A stretch of 64,000 bases of DNA from Tricholoma matsutake (GCA_026075535.2 AP026547.1:9548001-9612000), one strand, 5' to 3'; counted from the first letter of the stretch, positions 32,991 through 44,414 are shown. Notes: generated by a model not told the origin, from the letters alone. Made by a program: numbers and translations.

Positions 32991-33400
32991 AGCTCATGTT
33001 GTCATTTCCAGCAGAAGGTCATTAATAGTACATGATGTACAGTGATAGGATGGAGGGGAGGGATCTCCCTAGGTGTACAAAGTCTGAGAGGTTGGAGGGT
33101 CAGAGTCATCCTTCTCTGATGATTCTTCTTCAATGTCGAGCTCTAACAATGACAGGCTGGGAAATCTGTATTGACAAGCTAGCCAAGTGAAAATGAGTTT
33201 TGAGTAGCAATAATGATCATGATGATGAGCTGGATAATTACATCAATGTTCTATGGGGAACACAGTAACTTTTTAGTCCTGCACAGCAGAAAAGTTCTAA
33301 TGATCATGAATTGCAGTGATCCATTGAATTCTTCTGCTATTTCTTGTACCACAGCTAATTATAAATTTAAAGTATCATGATAACTTAACACATTGCGCTA

Positions 33401-33673
33401 GTGTTGCCATGGCTTGAGCCATTTTTTTGCTATCTTGGGAAATAAATCATGTAAAATCACTAAAATATTTGAGGAGCTAGATCCCATCAAAAGCCAAGGG
33501 GTCTCCTGCCAACTCTAAGTGATTGGAGAAGTGGTTCCTGAGATATTCCAGTGGCTTAGAGTTGGCAGGAGACCCCTTGGCTTTTGATGGGATCTAGCTC
33601 CTCAAATATTTTAGTGATTTTACATAATTTATTTCCCAAGATAGCAAAAAAACAGCTTGAGCCATGGAAACAC
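33401..33673. mobile_element. Foldback MITE, copy 2
   Basis: 273 bp, same family as 28739-29069 (shared GAGTTGGCAG, CCTCAAATATTTT and TTATTTCCCAA blocks). Arms of about 120 bp pair nearly completely around a short spacer. TA flanks both sides (33399-33400, 33674-33675). Confidence 0.87.
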
Positions 33674-33675
33674 TA

Positions 33676-34984
33676 CATTGCACCAACCTACTATGCTTGG
33701 ATGTGTTTTGTGGGTCCATATAGGTCCAAACCCACTCAAACATCTGCTTGATTTGCATCCAGCATTGCCATTGTCAGTAAATTCCAGTGCAAGTTGCAAG
33801 TCGACCTAATTATGAAGTCCTAACCAATTCATTATATATATATATATCACATGCCCACCTGATAAGACATGGCCTGAGAACAGTAGCACAATGTCAGTCT
33901 CATGTCCAACCCCCAAATATTTCAATCTTTTTCATGCGCCGCAATCTAGGTTCAAATTTGCTTGCTCAAGTGTGGGTCGGATGTTGGATCAGTAATGAGT
34001 CAGTTAACATGGACTGACCTTGGCACTACTCCAAATTGCAATTATCATGATCAAATGCCCCTAGAAAATTTCTGTCATGACTTGGTCTATCATATCTAGA
34101 TCTTGACATATGTACACACACATCAGAGCCCTCAAAACCTTGCAGAAATCAATCCAAACATTCCAAATGTTGCACACAGTACTCACAAATATCTGACTGC
34201 ACCATACTGGCATACAAGATCAGCTTCATAAGATGTTCATCTTTACGATATCCTGACCCTATTTTATGGAGACAAACTATGTATACTCAGGTAATAAGTA
34301 TAAATATTCCAGACCTAGATGCTAGCACCATATATATGTGATGAATGTTCTGGAGACATTGGATTGGCTGATCATGAGGTCCTTTAAATTTCTCAGATCT
34401 GGAAACTAATTTTCTTTCAAGTTCTAAGCTCCATATCTATTGAACATGATGCATTAATCTAGAAAGGACAAGCTTGTTGCAAATACTAATTTCCTTTGGA
34501 GCTCTTATTGCAGAATTATCATTATCATTAAATTTTTTTATGCTCGTGTATGTGTGTGACAATGACCAGGGAACCAAGTTAACGACCTAACTGATCCAAT
34601 GAAATTTGCTCCATTGAACATGAGTGCGATCGGTCAGTCTAGAATGGACCTTAAGCTTGATCATGATGACTTACTTGAAGATATAACCATCATCATGGGA
34701 AAAATAGTTCATGGCCAGCACAAACAGACCACCTCTAGATCTGTAATGATTGGCTAGCCAAAGTTGGTCACAATAGGCATTAATTGGCAGTCCATGGACA
34801 AAAGTCTTGTTCTGGCTAAATTTTGGCCCTGTAGCATCAGAAATGCACACAATGAGGACATGCACCACATGAGCCTCTGCTCACTGATTGTGCATGTGAT
34901 CATGTGTACAGAATCTAAGATCTAGAGGAGAAGCCATGGCCAGTTAGTCAAGCCCTCTGCTCTCCACTTTTGGGAAAAAGCATG
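33676..34984. other. No recognisable gene
   Basis: AT-rich, many stops in all frames; a (TA)n run at about 33834-33846. Nothing recognisable. Confidence 0.45.
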
Positions 34985-35159
34985 TGTAACAGTGTACAGT
35001 GAGCTTGGTTGTGTTTCAGTGCCTCAAGTGCATATGACCCAGTTTTATAGTGAGAATGGTGACTACACAAGCATAGAGGCAGTGATAAAAGACTAAAAGC
35101 TAAGGTGGCAGTGCTAGTGTGTGAAACCATTGTACCCCCTGGGGTCAGTGCCTGTTACA
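34985..35159 (-). repeat. Probable short LTR with adjacent polypurine tract
   Basis: A 175-bp block with ends TGTAACAG / CTGTTACA. In minus sense a TATA-like CTATAAAACTGG lies inside, and a purine tract (GAAGAGGGGGTA, complement of 35160-35171) sits directly before its start, as at a 3' LTR. No target duplication and no nearby pol were found. Confidence 0.4.
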
Positions 35160-35179
35160 TACCCCCTCTTCAGATTGTA

Positions 35180-36460
35180 TCCACAATCTCAACCAAAGAA
35201 AGAGAAATAAACAAGACATAGAAAGAATATGTAAAGATTCCCTAAAATATGTCATAAATTAGAAGAAAAGTTTTTTCCCTGGGAGACTTGATTTCCTTGT
35301 CTTGCCATCCTCGGTCCATCTTGTCTTTGGTGTATACTTGGCTCAGTACCTTCACCTGGGTATCCACCTATCTGCCCCTTCTAAAATTCATGCTGGGGTC
35401 CATCTATGTCCCTCCCCCCTCCAAAAAAACAAAAGGCAAGAAAAAAGGTGATGACAGAGTATCAGAGATGGGAGAAGTGGATATGAGGATATCACAGCAA
35501 AAATCCCAAAAGGAAGAAAAAAAATGGGCATATGGCATAAACACCCAGATTGAATGTGATCAGCTCCTGTGCTGCACATAGCTATTAACCACTTCAGGGT
35601 TTGTCCAACAGAACAGCATCCTGACAATGCCAGTCATGGGGCAGTGAAATCTGTACAGGCTCCAGAGGTTGGTGTCACTTTGATAATGGGTGGAATTGGG
35701 GTAGGAATGGCGACATATCATGACTGAGTGAAAACACTTGAATTACTGCAAAGGTCTCAACCCTGGGGCCAATCTCATTGGACAGGCCCTAGGTTCTAAG
35801 GTGATACAGATGAGGTGCATAGGGGGCAAATGTTACATGCATCCCCAAGACCTCCTGGACAGCCACTAGCTATCCTGGTACCTGCTTGCACCATTAGGAG
35901 ATGCATGTGCAACAAGATAGTCTCCAGTGTCAATCAGGACATGAGAGAGTGGTGAATGGGGGTCAGAAACACCATGGAATGTGGGGATGCAGATAATTCC
36001 ACACACCTGTGCATAAAGCACATAGAGAAGTCCCAGTCAAGGACACTGTAGCTATAGAATCCAAGATACTGAGAGAACCACTAGTGGTGGTGATGGGGAG
36101 GATGGAAAGGCCCAAAATGCCAAGGTATTGAGCCCAGAACCAGCCCATAATGATGAGAAGTTGAGGGGGTAGAGGGGGATGAGGAGATGAACACCAAACA
36201 GTGTCTAGCACAGGAACCACCAAATGGAGTCATATAAACCTGGGTATGGTTTAAAAGAGAGCATCAAGCTGCATCAGATCATCCATGATTCGAAGAAAAC
36301 AGCGCCATGGTTTGTGAGATATCGCTGAAATGGTAGAAAAGGCAAACATTGGAGGTGGAGGGGGAAAAGAGACTGAAGGAAAGCATAGCCTCATTCCCAA
36401 GATATGACCCAATCATCATGCCAGCTCATCACTTCCTCCTCCAGCAGACAGACACAAAAC
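35180..36460. other. No recognisable gene
   Basis: Short ORFs on both strands without domains I recognise. It could be the untranslated 3' part of the retroelement ending at 34985. Confidence 0.4.
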
Positions 36461-36462
36461 CT

Positions 36463-36912
36463 AGCGAACACAGCCAACCCCCCTCTATGACATTTCCCAA
36501 AAATAGAATTATTACAAATCAAACAATCTGAGTGATGCTAAACCAAACAACACATCCACAAACACATGCTACACTACCTGAAGCTAAGTGGATATTCCTC
36601 AGCCTCAACGATGTTGACAAACTATGCTAAACCCTGGTGCAAGAAGAAGGTGCCTAGCAATGGCAAGCATAAAGCTTGTGAGTCCTGCCAGGGGCATGAC
36701 AGGCTTAACCAGAAGGCAAGATGTGTTGCAATCAAGTCCAAATGGGTCCAAAATGATGGAAACAAGAGGAAAAGGACTGAAAGCATAAGCAGTCTTGAAG
36801 ATAGACCTTCCACCTGACATCAATCAGACAGGACAAAGGAGAGGAATAATGAAGGATCAGAACCTGATAGCTCCAACAATGACAGCTATAGGCCCCATAT
36901 AGTCAGTTACTG
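36463..36912 (+). pseudogene. Second copy of the Cys-cluster gene fragment
   Basis: Plus-strand counterpart of 794-1302: MLTNYAKPWCKKKVPSNGKH, KACESCQGHDRLNQKARCVA, SISSLEDRPST, then the same TGA followed by readable codons. Upstream non-coding similarity starts at about 36463. The copy ends at about 36912, where a Ty3/gypsy RNase H fragment begins in the opposite orientation. Confidence 0.5.
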
Positions 36913-36915
36913 ATT

Positions 36916-37190
36916 TTAACAAGCTCCCTCAAGGAAGTGTTGCCACTCCTCGAGGGCACACATAATTGCTAGCATCTCCTTGTCATAGATCTCATAGTTC
37001 CTCTCAACTGTGTTAAGTGATTTTGAGTAAAACACAATCAGATGCCACTTGTTGTCTTCAGGAGATTGCTGTGATAGCACCATGCCAGTCACGAAGTCAG
37101 AGCCATCTGCCTTAACATGGAAAATGTGATCATCATTAAGCACCAGCAACAAAGTGATTCAGCACTTAAGTTCCTCAGATGCATCTTTCC
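36916..37190 (-). pseudogene. Ty3/gypsy RNase H fragment
   Basis: The minus strand reads IFHVKADGSDFVTGMVLSQQ, SPEDNKWHLIVFYSKSLNTV and ERNYEIYDKEMLAIMCALEE, closely matching the E1 RNase H at about 21540-21735. No other part of the element is attached. Confidence 0.85.
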
Positions 37191-37239
37191 ATGCCGACTC
37201 TGCCAAAATTTGACAACCTAATCTCATAGCACAATTTAT

Positions 37240-37745
37240 CTACAACCAACGCATTCTGACTGTACTTCCAACACAAGTTCTGCAGATCTCCCCACCTTCT
37301 ATGGCAAAATAACTATCTATCCTTCTGCTGTCGCCACATTCCATGCGCCGAGTGACATTTCTGGAATTGGTGGCATGCATTGTGAATGCATATATGCAGT
37401 GAAGTTCTGGCAGAAGGGACCTGGTCATTATGACACAATCTTTGTCAACACTGACCCATCTATGGATGGTATGCAAGGCCTTGAAGTCACCTGTGTGCAC
37501 CTCTTTTTTTCATTCTCTCATGAGGGTGTCGAATACCCCTGTGCCATTATACATTGGTTCTCATGTGTGGGTGATTGACAGGACAATACTGGCATGTAGA
37601 CAGGTGAGCTGGATATGTCAGATGATGGTGAAACCATTCAAGTCTCTATCATACACCTTGATACAATTGTTCGAGCATCACATCTCCTTCCAGTGTTTGA
37701 TGAAGAACACATTTCCAAGACTCTTTTGTTCACAGACTTGATACA
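37240..37745 (+). pseudogene. Conserved fungal gene, part upstream of the KDZ insertion
   Basis: Codons read IYPSAVATFHAPSDISGIGG, MHCECIYAVKFWQKGPGHYD, TIFVNTDPSMDGMQGLEV, LFFSFSHEGVEYPCAIIHWF and IHLDTIVRASHLLPV. This is the C-terminal region of a large protein family repeated in basidiomycetes, with the recurring FVNTDP and EYPCALVHWFSRVGD-like blocks; its function is unknown to me. A stop and a frame change occur after the HWFS block. The reading stops at the 9-bp target site (CTTGATACA, 37737-37745) and resumes at 55906. Confidence 0.65.
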
Positions 37746-38139
37746 CATAGGTAAGCTACACTGTACCAAATAATATGGTCTATCGAATGCATACAGTGTA
37801 TTGAATGATATGGGTTCAGTGGATGCCATCAAATGCTCTCATAGTATGTATAACATGTACTAGTATCAAATGAATACACTTTTACAATTCTTGCTTGTGA
37901 TACACTATGAAGAATGTTAATAATATACAGATCAGAGATAGCATACATGGTACTTGGCAATGGCATCAGCATCAGCATCGGCATCAGGCACCACTTTGCC
38001 ATAACAGTATGACCTAGCTGTGTGTACTATAGTGAATTACAATGCTTGGTATAGATGTGCATAGGAGACTGTATGGCCTAGCTATGGGCAATGATGCAAT
38101 AATTCATTCTATGTAGTGCAGACCTACCAAACGGGTCTT
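37746..38139 (+). repeat. Left terminal inverted repeat of the KDZ element
   Basis: 37746-37960 matches the complement of 55690-55905 with roughly 5-8% difference, and 38040-38139 matches the complement of 55548-55648. The segment between them has diverged. Part of the repeat is duplicated directly at 38138-38265 (TTTTACAATTCTTGCTTGTG). Confidence 0.85.
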
Positions 38140-38509
38140 TTACAATTCTTGCTTGTGATATGCTATGAAGAATGTTAATAGACAGATCGGTGACCTATGA
38201 GATAGCGTTGGACACAGTATTTGGCATTGGCAACAGCATTGGCATAGATTTGCAGTAAGAATCTAATACTGTTGATGAAATAGTCACAGCCATTGGCATC
38301 AGCATCAGCAGACATGTCAGCACAGAAATCTACATCAACATCAACATTGGTGGCAGCAGACAGACACTTTGGGGTGGAAATCTATATATCAAGAGCATCA
38401 GCAATGGGCATTAGCAAACCAGATGCATGATGGGCGCAGGCAGTATGAATGAACAAAATCAACAAAACAGCAGTGTTCATCCTAGCTAAAATAACAATGT
38501 CGGTACTAG

Positions 38510-39234
38510 CTAATTGTGAGAATTGGCCGGATTGGCCATGTTGTCATCATGGGACAATGATCTGATTGGAATGTCTGAGAACCTGCATTTGAATGATTTC
38601 AGATTATATTCCATCCTTTCCTTCAAGGTCACATATGTCTTCAATGTGACATCTTGCTGTTCCAGCTTCTCAACCTCGGCCATGTGGAGACAATGACTGG
38701 CATCCTTGTATGAGGTGCCAAGGTTGTTTTGCAGGGCTTTCACTTCAGCATGGCAGCTCAACAGCTCCCTGTCTGTCAATTTCTGCAACAGGATGAACTA
38801 ACAGTCATACAAATGAGGACAAGGCACTTACTGGATCAGCAGGTAGCATTAGCTGGTTGTGGGCCAATGCATAGTAGTATGGTGTATCAGTCATGTTTCC
38901 AGACTGCAAAGAGGATAGATGAGGCAAACAAGACATGGCATCAGCCAAGACATGGCATTGGCTAAGACACGGCATTGGCCAACAGGATGACATCAGCCCA
39001 AGGATGGCATCAGGCCAAGATGGCTAGGCTGGCTGCAATGAGACTTTGAAAAGAAGGAAATCTTACCCCCCCATGTGCCATGTGTACATTGAATTCAACC
39101 TTCTTGCAATAGGCCTTCATTGCCTGGTAGGTAGCTGGAATCATAAAATGGGGCACTAGATAGTGCTGCCCATTGTCACCTTGGATAATGACATATCCAT
39201 CAGGAATATAAGTGTCGGTTTGCTGATTGCTCAT
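38510..39234 (-). CDS. KDZ cargo gene 1: small conserved fungal protein
   Basis: Three exons fit: 39234-39067, 38903-38832 and 38782-38510. The introns are 163 bp (GTAAGA..TTGCAG) and 49 bp (GTAAGT..TTGCAG), giving 170 residues with an intact frame. The N-terminus reads MSNQQTDTYIPDGYVIIQGD, then YLVPHFMIPATYQAMKAY. The C-terminal half is helical and probably coiled-coil (HAEVKALQNNLGTSYKDASH, HMAEVEKLEQQDVTLKTYV). I recall similar short proteins beside KDZ transposases in other Agaricomycetes, but their role is unknown. It is the best preserved ORF of the element. Confidence 0.6.
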
Positions 39235-39399
39235 GGTATAGATAACACAGATGATAACAAGTGATACCATTTAATCAGGACATTATTTGTTTGTATATAT
39301 TGAATGTATATTGATCAACAACACATGATTGTTGATTTTCAGTGTTTTACTCTTTTTCATCTCAACATCAACCCCACTGCCACAGCTGACTCATCAACC

Positions 39400-41625
39400 A
39401 TGAATGTTACATGCCAACAAGTGCTCAGCCAGATCAGCGAGATTGAGCAATCCATCCGCAATGGACTTTGGGACCAAAGTAACAAGGCCATGATGAAGGA
39501 AAGAAAATCAGCCCTTGTCAGTGGATTGGCATGCTATCAGATCCACTTACAAATTGTAGAAAACGTTATTTGCCTAGCAAAGAGAGGTTCTCACAGAGGA
39601 TGTGTGGGCTGTCTTCCGGGCTGATGCCTTTTTGTGGGGATTTGTGGTAGCATGGTCAAAGTCAGACAGGACAGGGGACCAGAAGTTTATTGAAGGTCAA
39701 CTGAGGGCAATGAAGATTTTCAACAAGAAAAAGGGCATAACAGGACCTGTGTCCACATTGGCTGGACCAACTGCATCAGCAATGGCAGTGGCAATGGCAG
39801 GTGGAACAGCAAGGGCAGGTGGAACAGCAACAGCCACTGGAACGGCCACTGCAGTGGGAATGGGAATGACAGCAAGAATGGGAACAGCAGTGGGAATGGG
39901 AACAGCAGCAGGAATGGGAACAGCAGCAGGAATGGGAACAGCAGCGGGAACAGGAACAGCAGTGGGAATGGGAATGGCACCAGCCAAGAAAGCAGGAACA
40001 GCAGCAGCCAAGACAGGGATGGCAGTGGCAAAGAAAGGAGGAGCGGCAGCAGCAATGCCAGCAGCAATGCCAGCAGCAATGCCAGCAACAATGCCAACAC
40101 CAACAAGGATAGAAGTGGCACCAGCACCAGCCAAGATGTGGGCCCAACCAGAAGCATTGGGATCCAGACTTCCAGCCCTAGCCCAGCGACCAATGCTGCC
40201 AGCAATCACAGTGAGACCCAGGCCATGAGAGGTGCAGAGTAGCAGGGGATTGGACGAAGATTTTGATGAGGAGACAGAGAGCAATGCTAGTGCCAATCCC
40301 AGGATGGAGTGGAAGTGGCACAACACAGCATGGGCAGCATGAGGAGCACCCCAGTGAGGGAGTTTGCAAATGACACCATGTGCATGATGTATCAGGCTTA
40401 GGCATGAGTGTTGGGAGCAGGTGAATGGGAAAATGGCCTGCTACTTCTGTGGGAAAGGGAAAGTTCAGTGCAATCCAGAGGATGTGGATCAAGTGCCAAG
40501 AACCAAGAAAGCAAAAGGATCAGCAAGAAGAAAAGCAAAGAAGGCACGATTTTCCAGTGAAGACAGTGGAGAGGAATCATCTAGGCAGTTCACTGCAAGC
40601 CAAAAAGGAAAATCAAAAGGTTAGTTCTTCCATATCATGACACATAAAACCACTGACATGTATACCCATAGCTGTGGAAGAGGATATTGACATGGCTGAT
40701 CCCAAGCCCGAGCTGACTGCCCTCCCTGCCCTGACTCCCTACCCCTCTGCTGGTGACTACACCACCTTCACTGGATGTCTATACCAACTGGAGGAAGACA
40801 TGTACAAGCATGCATGGTGGAATGAAGAGTCATTCCAAGAGTCCCAACTCCACATATGAGAACTCTGGGACACAGTCGACTTGCTTCAAAACAGGGTGAA
40901 TGACATTGAAGGATACCTTGGGTTTCAGGCTGGTGCACAGCCCATTACATTGTACAATGGTTACATGGCTGGGCAGGTAGCTCGCCCTGAGAGGACTCCA
41001 AGCAGGATGGCAGAGGTGGATTGGGAAGAAATGACAGATGCCGAGGAAGTCGATGCCACTCCTGCTCCTGCTCCTGCTCCTGGTCCTGGTCCTGGTCCTG
41101 GTCCTGCTCCCACTCCTGCTCCCACTCCCATTGCCACTGCCAGTGACAAAGATGAACAGATGGCAGAACTGGTTGAGGAGGGGGGATTTGTCATGGGTAA
41201 CACTGAGCCTGAGCATGGTGAGGAGGGACTGGCTGTGCCTGAAGAGGTGGCAGGGGAAGCATCCTTGGCTGGCGCCCCCCCCCCCCATCCAAATTATTCC
41301 CACCACACCCCAGGATTCTCAAGAAATGGTACAGCCCACAACATCAATGGCCCCACCACTCCCTCTCCTCTTTCCCCCGATGTCACTCACTGAGCCTGAG
41401 GCTGCTGCCCCAGCATTGGCACTTAACCCACTGGCATCAGCAGTCAATGTAATCACCTCACCCTGGCCCTCCCCTCCCCCTGCACAGCTGTGCCGATCCC
41501 CATGTGGGCTGACCCCTGGTCCATCTGGACTACGTTCCAGAAGTACCACCCCTCAGCTGAACCCAAGGAAGAGAGCAGGAAAATCTGAGGACAGAGGGGA
41601 GATGAAGCAAGGCAGAAAAGAATAG
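39400..41625 (+). pseudogene. KDZ cargo gene 2: Cys-rich, coiled-coil protein with low-complexity tracts
   Basis: ATG 39400 opens MNVTCQQVLSQISEIEQSIR. After one frame change come TEDVWAVFRADAFLWGFVVA, a long Gly/Ala/Met/Thr tract (39770-40130) and a Cys cluster (CIRLRHECWEQ, then ACYFCGKGKVQC) at 40390-40470. A 52-bp intron (40620-40671) restores the frame. Next are a helical segment (YQLEEDMYKHAWWNEESFQE, then ELWDTVDLLQNRVNDIEGYL) and an Ala/Pro/Gly tract (41050-41130). A C10 run at about 41277-41286 shifts the frame, and the downstream frame runs to 41625 with a basic tail. Several TGA stops (for example 40857, likely CGA once) show decay. The layout resembles Cys-cluster proteins common near such elements; DNA binding is only a guess. 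Confidence 0.5.
39770..40130. repeat. Minisatellite, 12-18-bp units
   Basis: Runs of GGAACAGCAGCAGGAATG and shorter variants inside cargo gene 2; they give open frames on both strands without stops, which explains several long spurious ORFs. Confidence 0.85.
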
Positions 41626-41635
41626 ATGTGATTCA

Positions 41636-41957
41636 GCATGTACATAAAAGTTGGACTATTTTTTTCACATTACATAGTGTTTTATTTGTAAATCTACTCT
41701 GCAAATTTCACTCTTTTAATTCTCTGTCTCCTCCCAACAGCCTGGGTTGAAATGGCTTCCTGCTGTGCAAGGTCATCAGCTGTCCTTTGGATAGGTTGTG
41801 CTCATGCTGCGGCCAATGGATTTTGAGATGATGGTGGAGTCATCTGTTGAACATCCAGTGCAGGAGGGATATGGTAGGCACCAGCTGCTGCTGATCCTGA
41901 TGTTGCCATTGCTGATTGTACTGTTGCCATTGCTGATATTGGTATTGCCATTGCCAA
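41636..41957. other. Spacer between convergent cargo genes 2 and 3
   Basis: No ORF of note; probably the 3' ends of the two genes. The minisatellite of cargo gene 3 begins near 41880. Confidence 0.4.
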
Positions 41958-42200
41958 TCATACTGGTGCTTCTGCCAATATTGGTGTTGCTGTTGCCAAT
42001 CTTACTGTTGCCATTGCCAATATTGGTGCTGCCATTGCCAATATTGGTGTTGCTGTTGCCAATCCTACTGGTGCCATTGCCAATATTGGTGTTGCCATTG
42101 CCAATATTGGTGTTGCCATTGCCAATATTGGTGTTGCCATTGCCAATATTGGTGTTGCCATTGCCAATATTGGTGTTGCCATTGCCGACCCCACTGTTGC
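41885..42200. repeat. 21-bp minisatellite coding for ATPILAM
   Basis: About a dozen copies of TTGCCATTGCCAATATTGGTG. Read on the minus strand it encodes the heptapeptide ATPILAM at the C-terminus of cargo gene 3. Confidence 0.9.
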
Positions 42201-43227
42201 CATTCCCGATCCCACTAACACTGCTAAAGCCCTTGCCCTTGCAATAGGATGCTCCATCTGATTTTGCCCTAAAAGTGGTTGAGGCTTAGGGCGTTGTGAG
42301 CTCTCTTGAGGTATATCCAACAGAAATGGATCAATTGGGCATGGGGGATCATTTACAATGGTGTTTCCGGCTGATCCAGGCATCATGTAAATGTGTCAAG
42401 GAATGAGATATTCTGGTTCACCATCACTAGGACCATTAATTGGCTGTGGTTGAGTGACACCGACCATGCAGAGGCTGTCCATTGTCATTTGATCCACTTG
42501 GACATATTGTGATTCAGTTGTATCAGAATTTGGGGTCTGTCCTGCTGTTGATATTTGGCAAGCTTCCTTGCACTTGGGTTTGCCTTTGACAACTTTTCTG
42601 CCTCTTGATGCAGCAGGTGGTTTGGCAGTGGCAATGGCCTCCAGTTTGGTGCTGGGTTGAGGATCGGCATCAGCATCATCATTTCTTTGGCCTGCAGTTT
42701 GCAGAAGGCGGTTTGGCATTGGCAACAGCCCCCAGCTCAGTGCCACTATGAGGATCAGCATCATCATTTCTTTGGCCCCTGCATTTGGAAATGTGTCGGG
42801 AGGGTGAAGGGTTATTCAAATCATTTGGATAGTGTGCAGGAGCCACACTCCTGTCCATGGCTTTGATTGCTTTGAACTGGAATGCTCTTTCAGGGCCCTG
42901 CACTATTTGTCGCTGCAGAACATGGTCAAAGAAGTCTTCTATGACACTCTTGTGCATGTTCCATGGGTCTCTGATTTTGAATCTAGCTGGGAGATATTCT
43001 GGACTGACAAATGATGATGTCTGATCTACAATTGCTTTGAATGGGATATGGCAACTATGACCATTGTTTGCTAGTTCTGTAGGAGATAAGTAATGGTTTG
43101 TGGAATAGGAAGTCAACATACTGTAATGCTGGCCAACATACAACATAAACCATTCTTCCAGCTCTTTTTTCTTGAATTGTGATCCTTTCCATGATGTGGG
43201 AAGGGCTGGGAAGCCATTGTTAGTCAT
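41958..43227 (-). pseudogene. KDZ cargo gene 3: unknown protein with heptapeptide tail
   Basis: Starts MTNNGFPALPTSWKGSQFKK at 43227 and continues WFMLYVGQHYSMLTSYSTNH and DPWNMHKSVIEDFFDHVLQR to 42679. It then runs, with stops and frame changes, through a Ser/Pro-rich linker (YVQVDQMTMDSLCMVGV) and a tail of ATPILAM repeats to 41958. A near-duplicate of about 60 bp (42655-42780, CATCATCATTTCTTTGGCC twice) lies in the linker. I do not recognise the fold; no metal-binding or catalytic motif stands out. Confidence 0.45.
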
Positions 43228-43637
43228 TGTTAATTGGGTTAGTGTTGCGTTATGTTGTGTTGCTGACCTTGAAGCAAGGTGTGATGGGTGTAAAAACTTG
43301 ATATAACTCATAAAGTTTCACTTCAGTTCAGTGACTTGATCATGATATGTGTCCAGAAATGATCGTGCAGGGGTGGCTATCAGAGAGGCAACATTTTTGT
43401 GACTGGAGTCAGCATCGGCATCAGCATTGCATTGGCAGTAAATGATTCGGGGACTCACGTGTCAACAACCATCAAACCATTAAGTGCAGTATAGGCTGTA
43501 AATGTCACAGACAACACCCCCATTTCCAGCCCCTGTTGTTGTGCATTCTCCACCACATGTTTAAGGAGGTATTTGTCTGCTAGACTGTGAAATGTTCATT
43601 ATGTCCAGCAACAGCAACAGCAACAGCAACGGCAATG
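43228..43637. other. Spacer upstream of cargo gene 3
   Basis: Holds GGCATCRGCATC-type motifs (43410-43435) and a CAGCAA repeat (43600-43630). It probably includes the promoter of cargo gene 3. Confidence 0.35.
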
Positions 43638-44304
43638 ACATCGGCTTCAACTTACACTTGCTGTGTATGCTCAGGATATCCTTCCTGCATCATTTTCTCC
43701 TGTTCGACTTCAAGGATGGCTTTCTCCTCTGCATTCATGGTGTCAAAAACATGCTTGATAGCTGGCAGTTGCACTTGGAACCATCCTGGTGTACTTGTGG
43801 TGGCATCCTCAACACCTAACAGGTTTGCGATCTGTTGGAAAACTCAGTCCTGGTACAAGCTCCAAATGACTTCTGACTGCTTTACTTTGAAGTCGTTCAA
43901 TTTCCATGAGAGGCCTTTGGTCATTTGCCAGTTGTTGGAAAGCCAGGTTGTTAGTTCCTGGTGATGTGATCAATAATACAACCTTCACATGCTTGTGAGT
44001 TTACCTTGGCATGAATGCAACTCTCCTCCTCATCCATAGGGGCCCTGTCAATTGACACCCAGTAGTTGAATATTGCTGGGAGGATGTCGCACTTGAGTAT
44101 TTGCAATCGCCCAGCTTTTGATTCCTGCAATTGGAATGCAACTTTATAAGGCTCAATGATCTTCCACTCTTCAACTGTATATCTGCTTTCCTTCCGGTAC
44201 TGTCTCAACCGCAGGCTCAGGCAGCATTGGGGGGGACTGATGTGAAGGAAAGAATCATTCTTGTCATTGACATAAAACATATCATCAACATGAGGATCAC
44301 ACAA
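43638..44304 (-). pseudogene. KDZ cargo gene 4: unknown helical protein
   Basis: Minus-strand blocks: YTVEEWKIIEPYKVAFQLQE, SKAGRLQILKCDILPAIFNY and WVSIDRAPMDEEES (44210-44000). After a probable intron starting GTAAAC near 44000 comes LMEIERLQSKAVRSHLEL. Then, in another frame, WFQVQLPAIKHVFDTMNAEE, EEKAILEVEQEKMMQEGYPE and a stop at about 43640. The style is that of helical proteins found beside KDZ transposases. Frame changes suggest decay or additional introns. Confidence 0.45.
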
Positions 44305-44414
44305 GGATCACACAAGGATCACACAAGGTCGATAGTACAATAGCCCCATCAATAAATGGGTGTCGTTGTGACTCACCCCAAATCATCATGAGCCTAACAA
44401 GAGTTCCTTACAAA

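Noticed and set aside
33834..33846. TA repeat as a TATA promoter.
   Set aside because: Simple microsatellite with no gene downstream.
34671..34868. 65-codon minus-strand ORF and similar short ORFs in 34-36 kb.
   Set aside because: Length expected by chance in AT-rich DNA and no recognisable motif.
39697..40326. Long minus-strand ORFs across 39697-40326 and two further overlapping frames.
   Set aside because: They are antisense readings of a GGAACAGCAG minisatellite, free of stops because of composition; the plus strand continues a gene on both sides.
41885..42200. CRISPR-like array.
   Set aside because: Units are contiguous 21-bp repeats without unique spacers, in a eukaryotic genome; a coding minisatellite.
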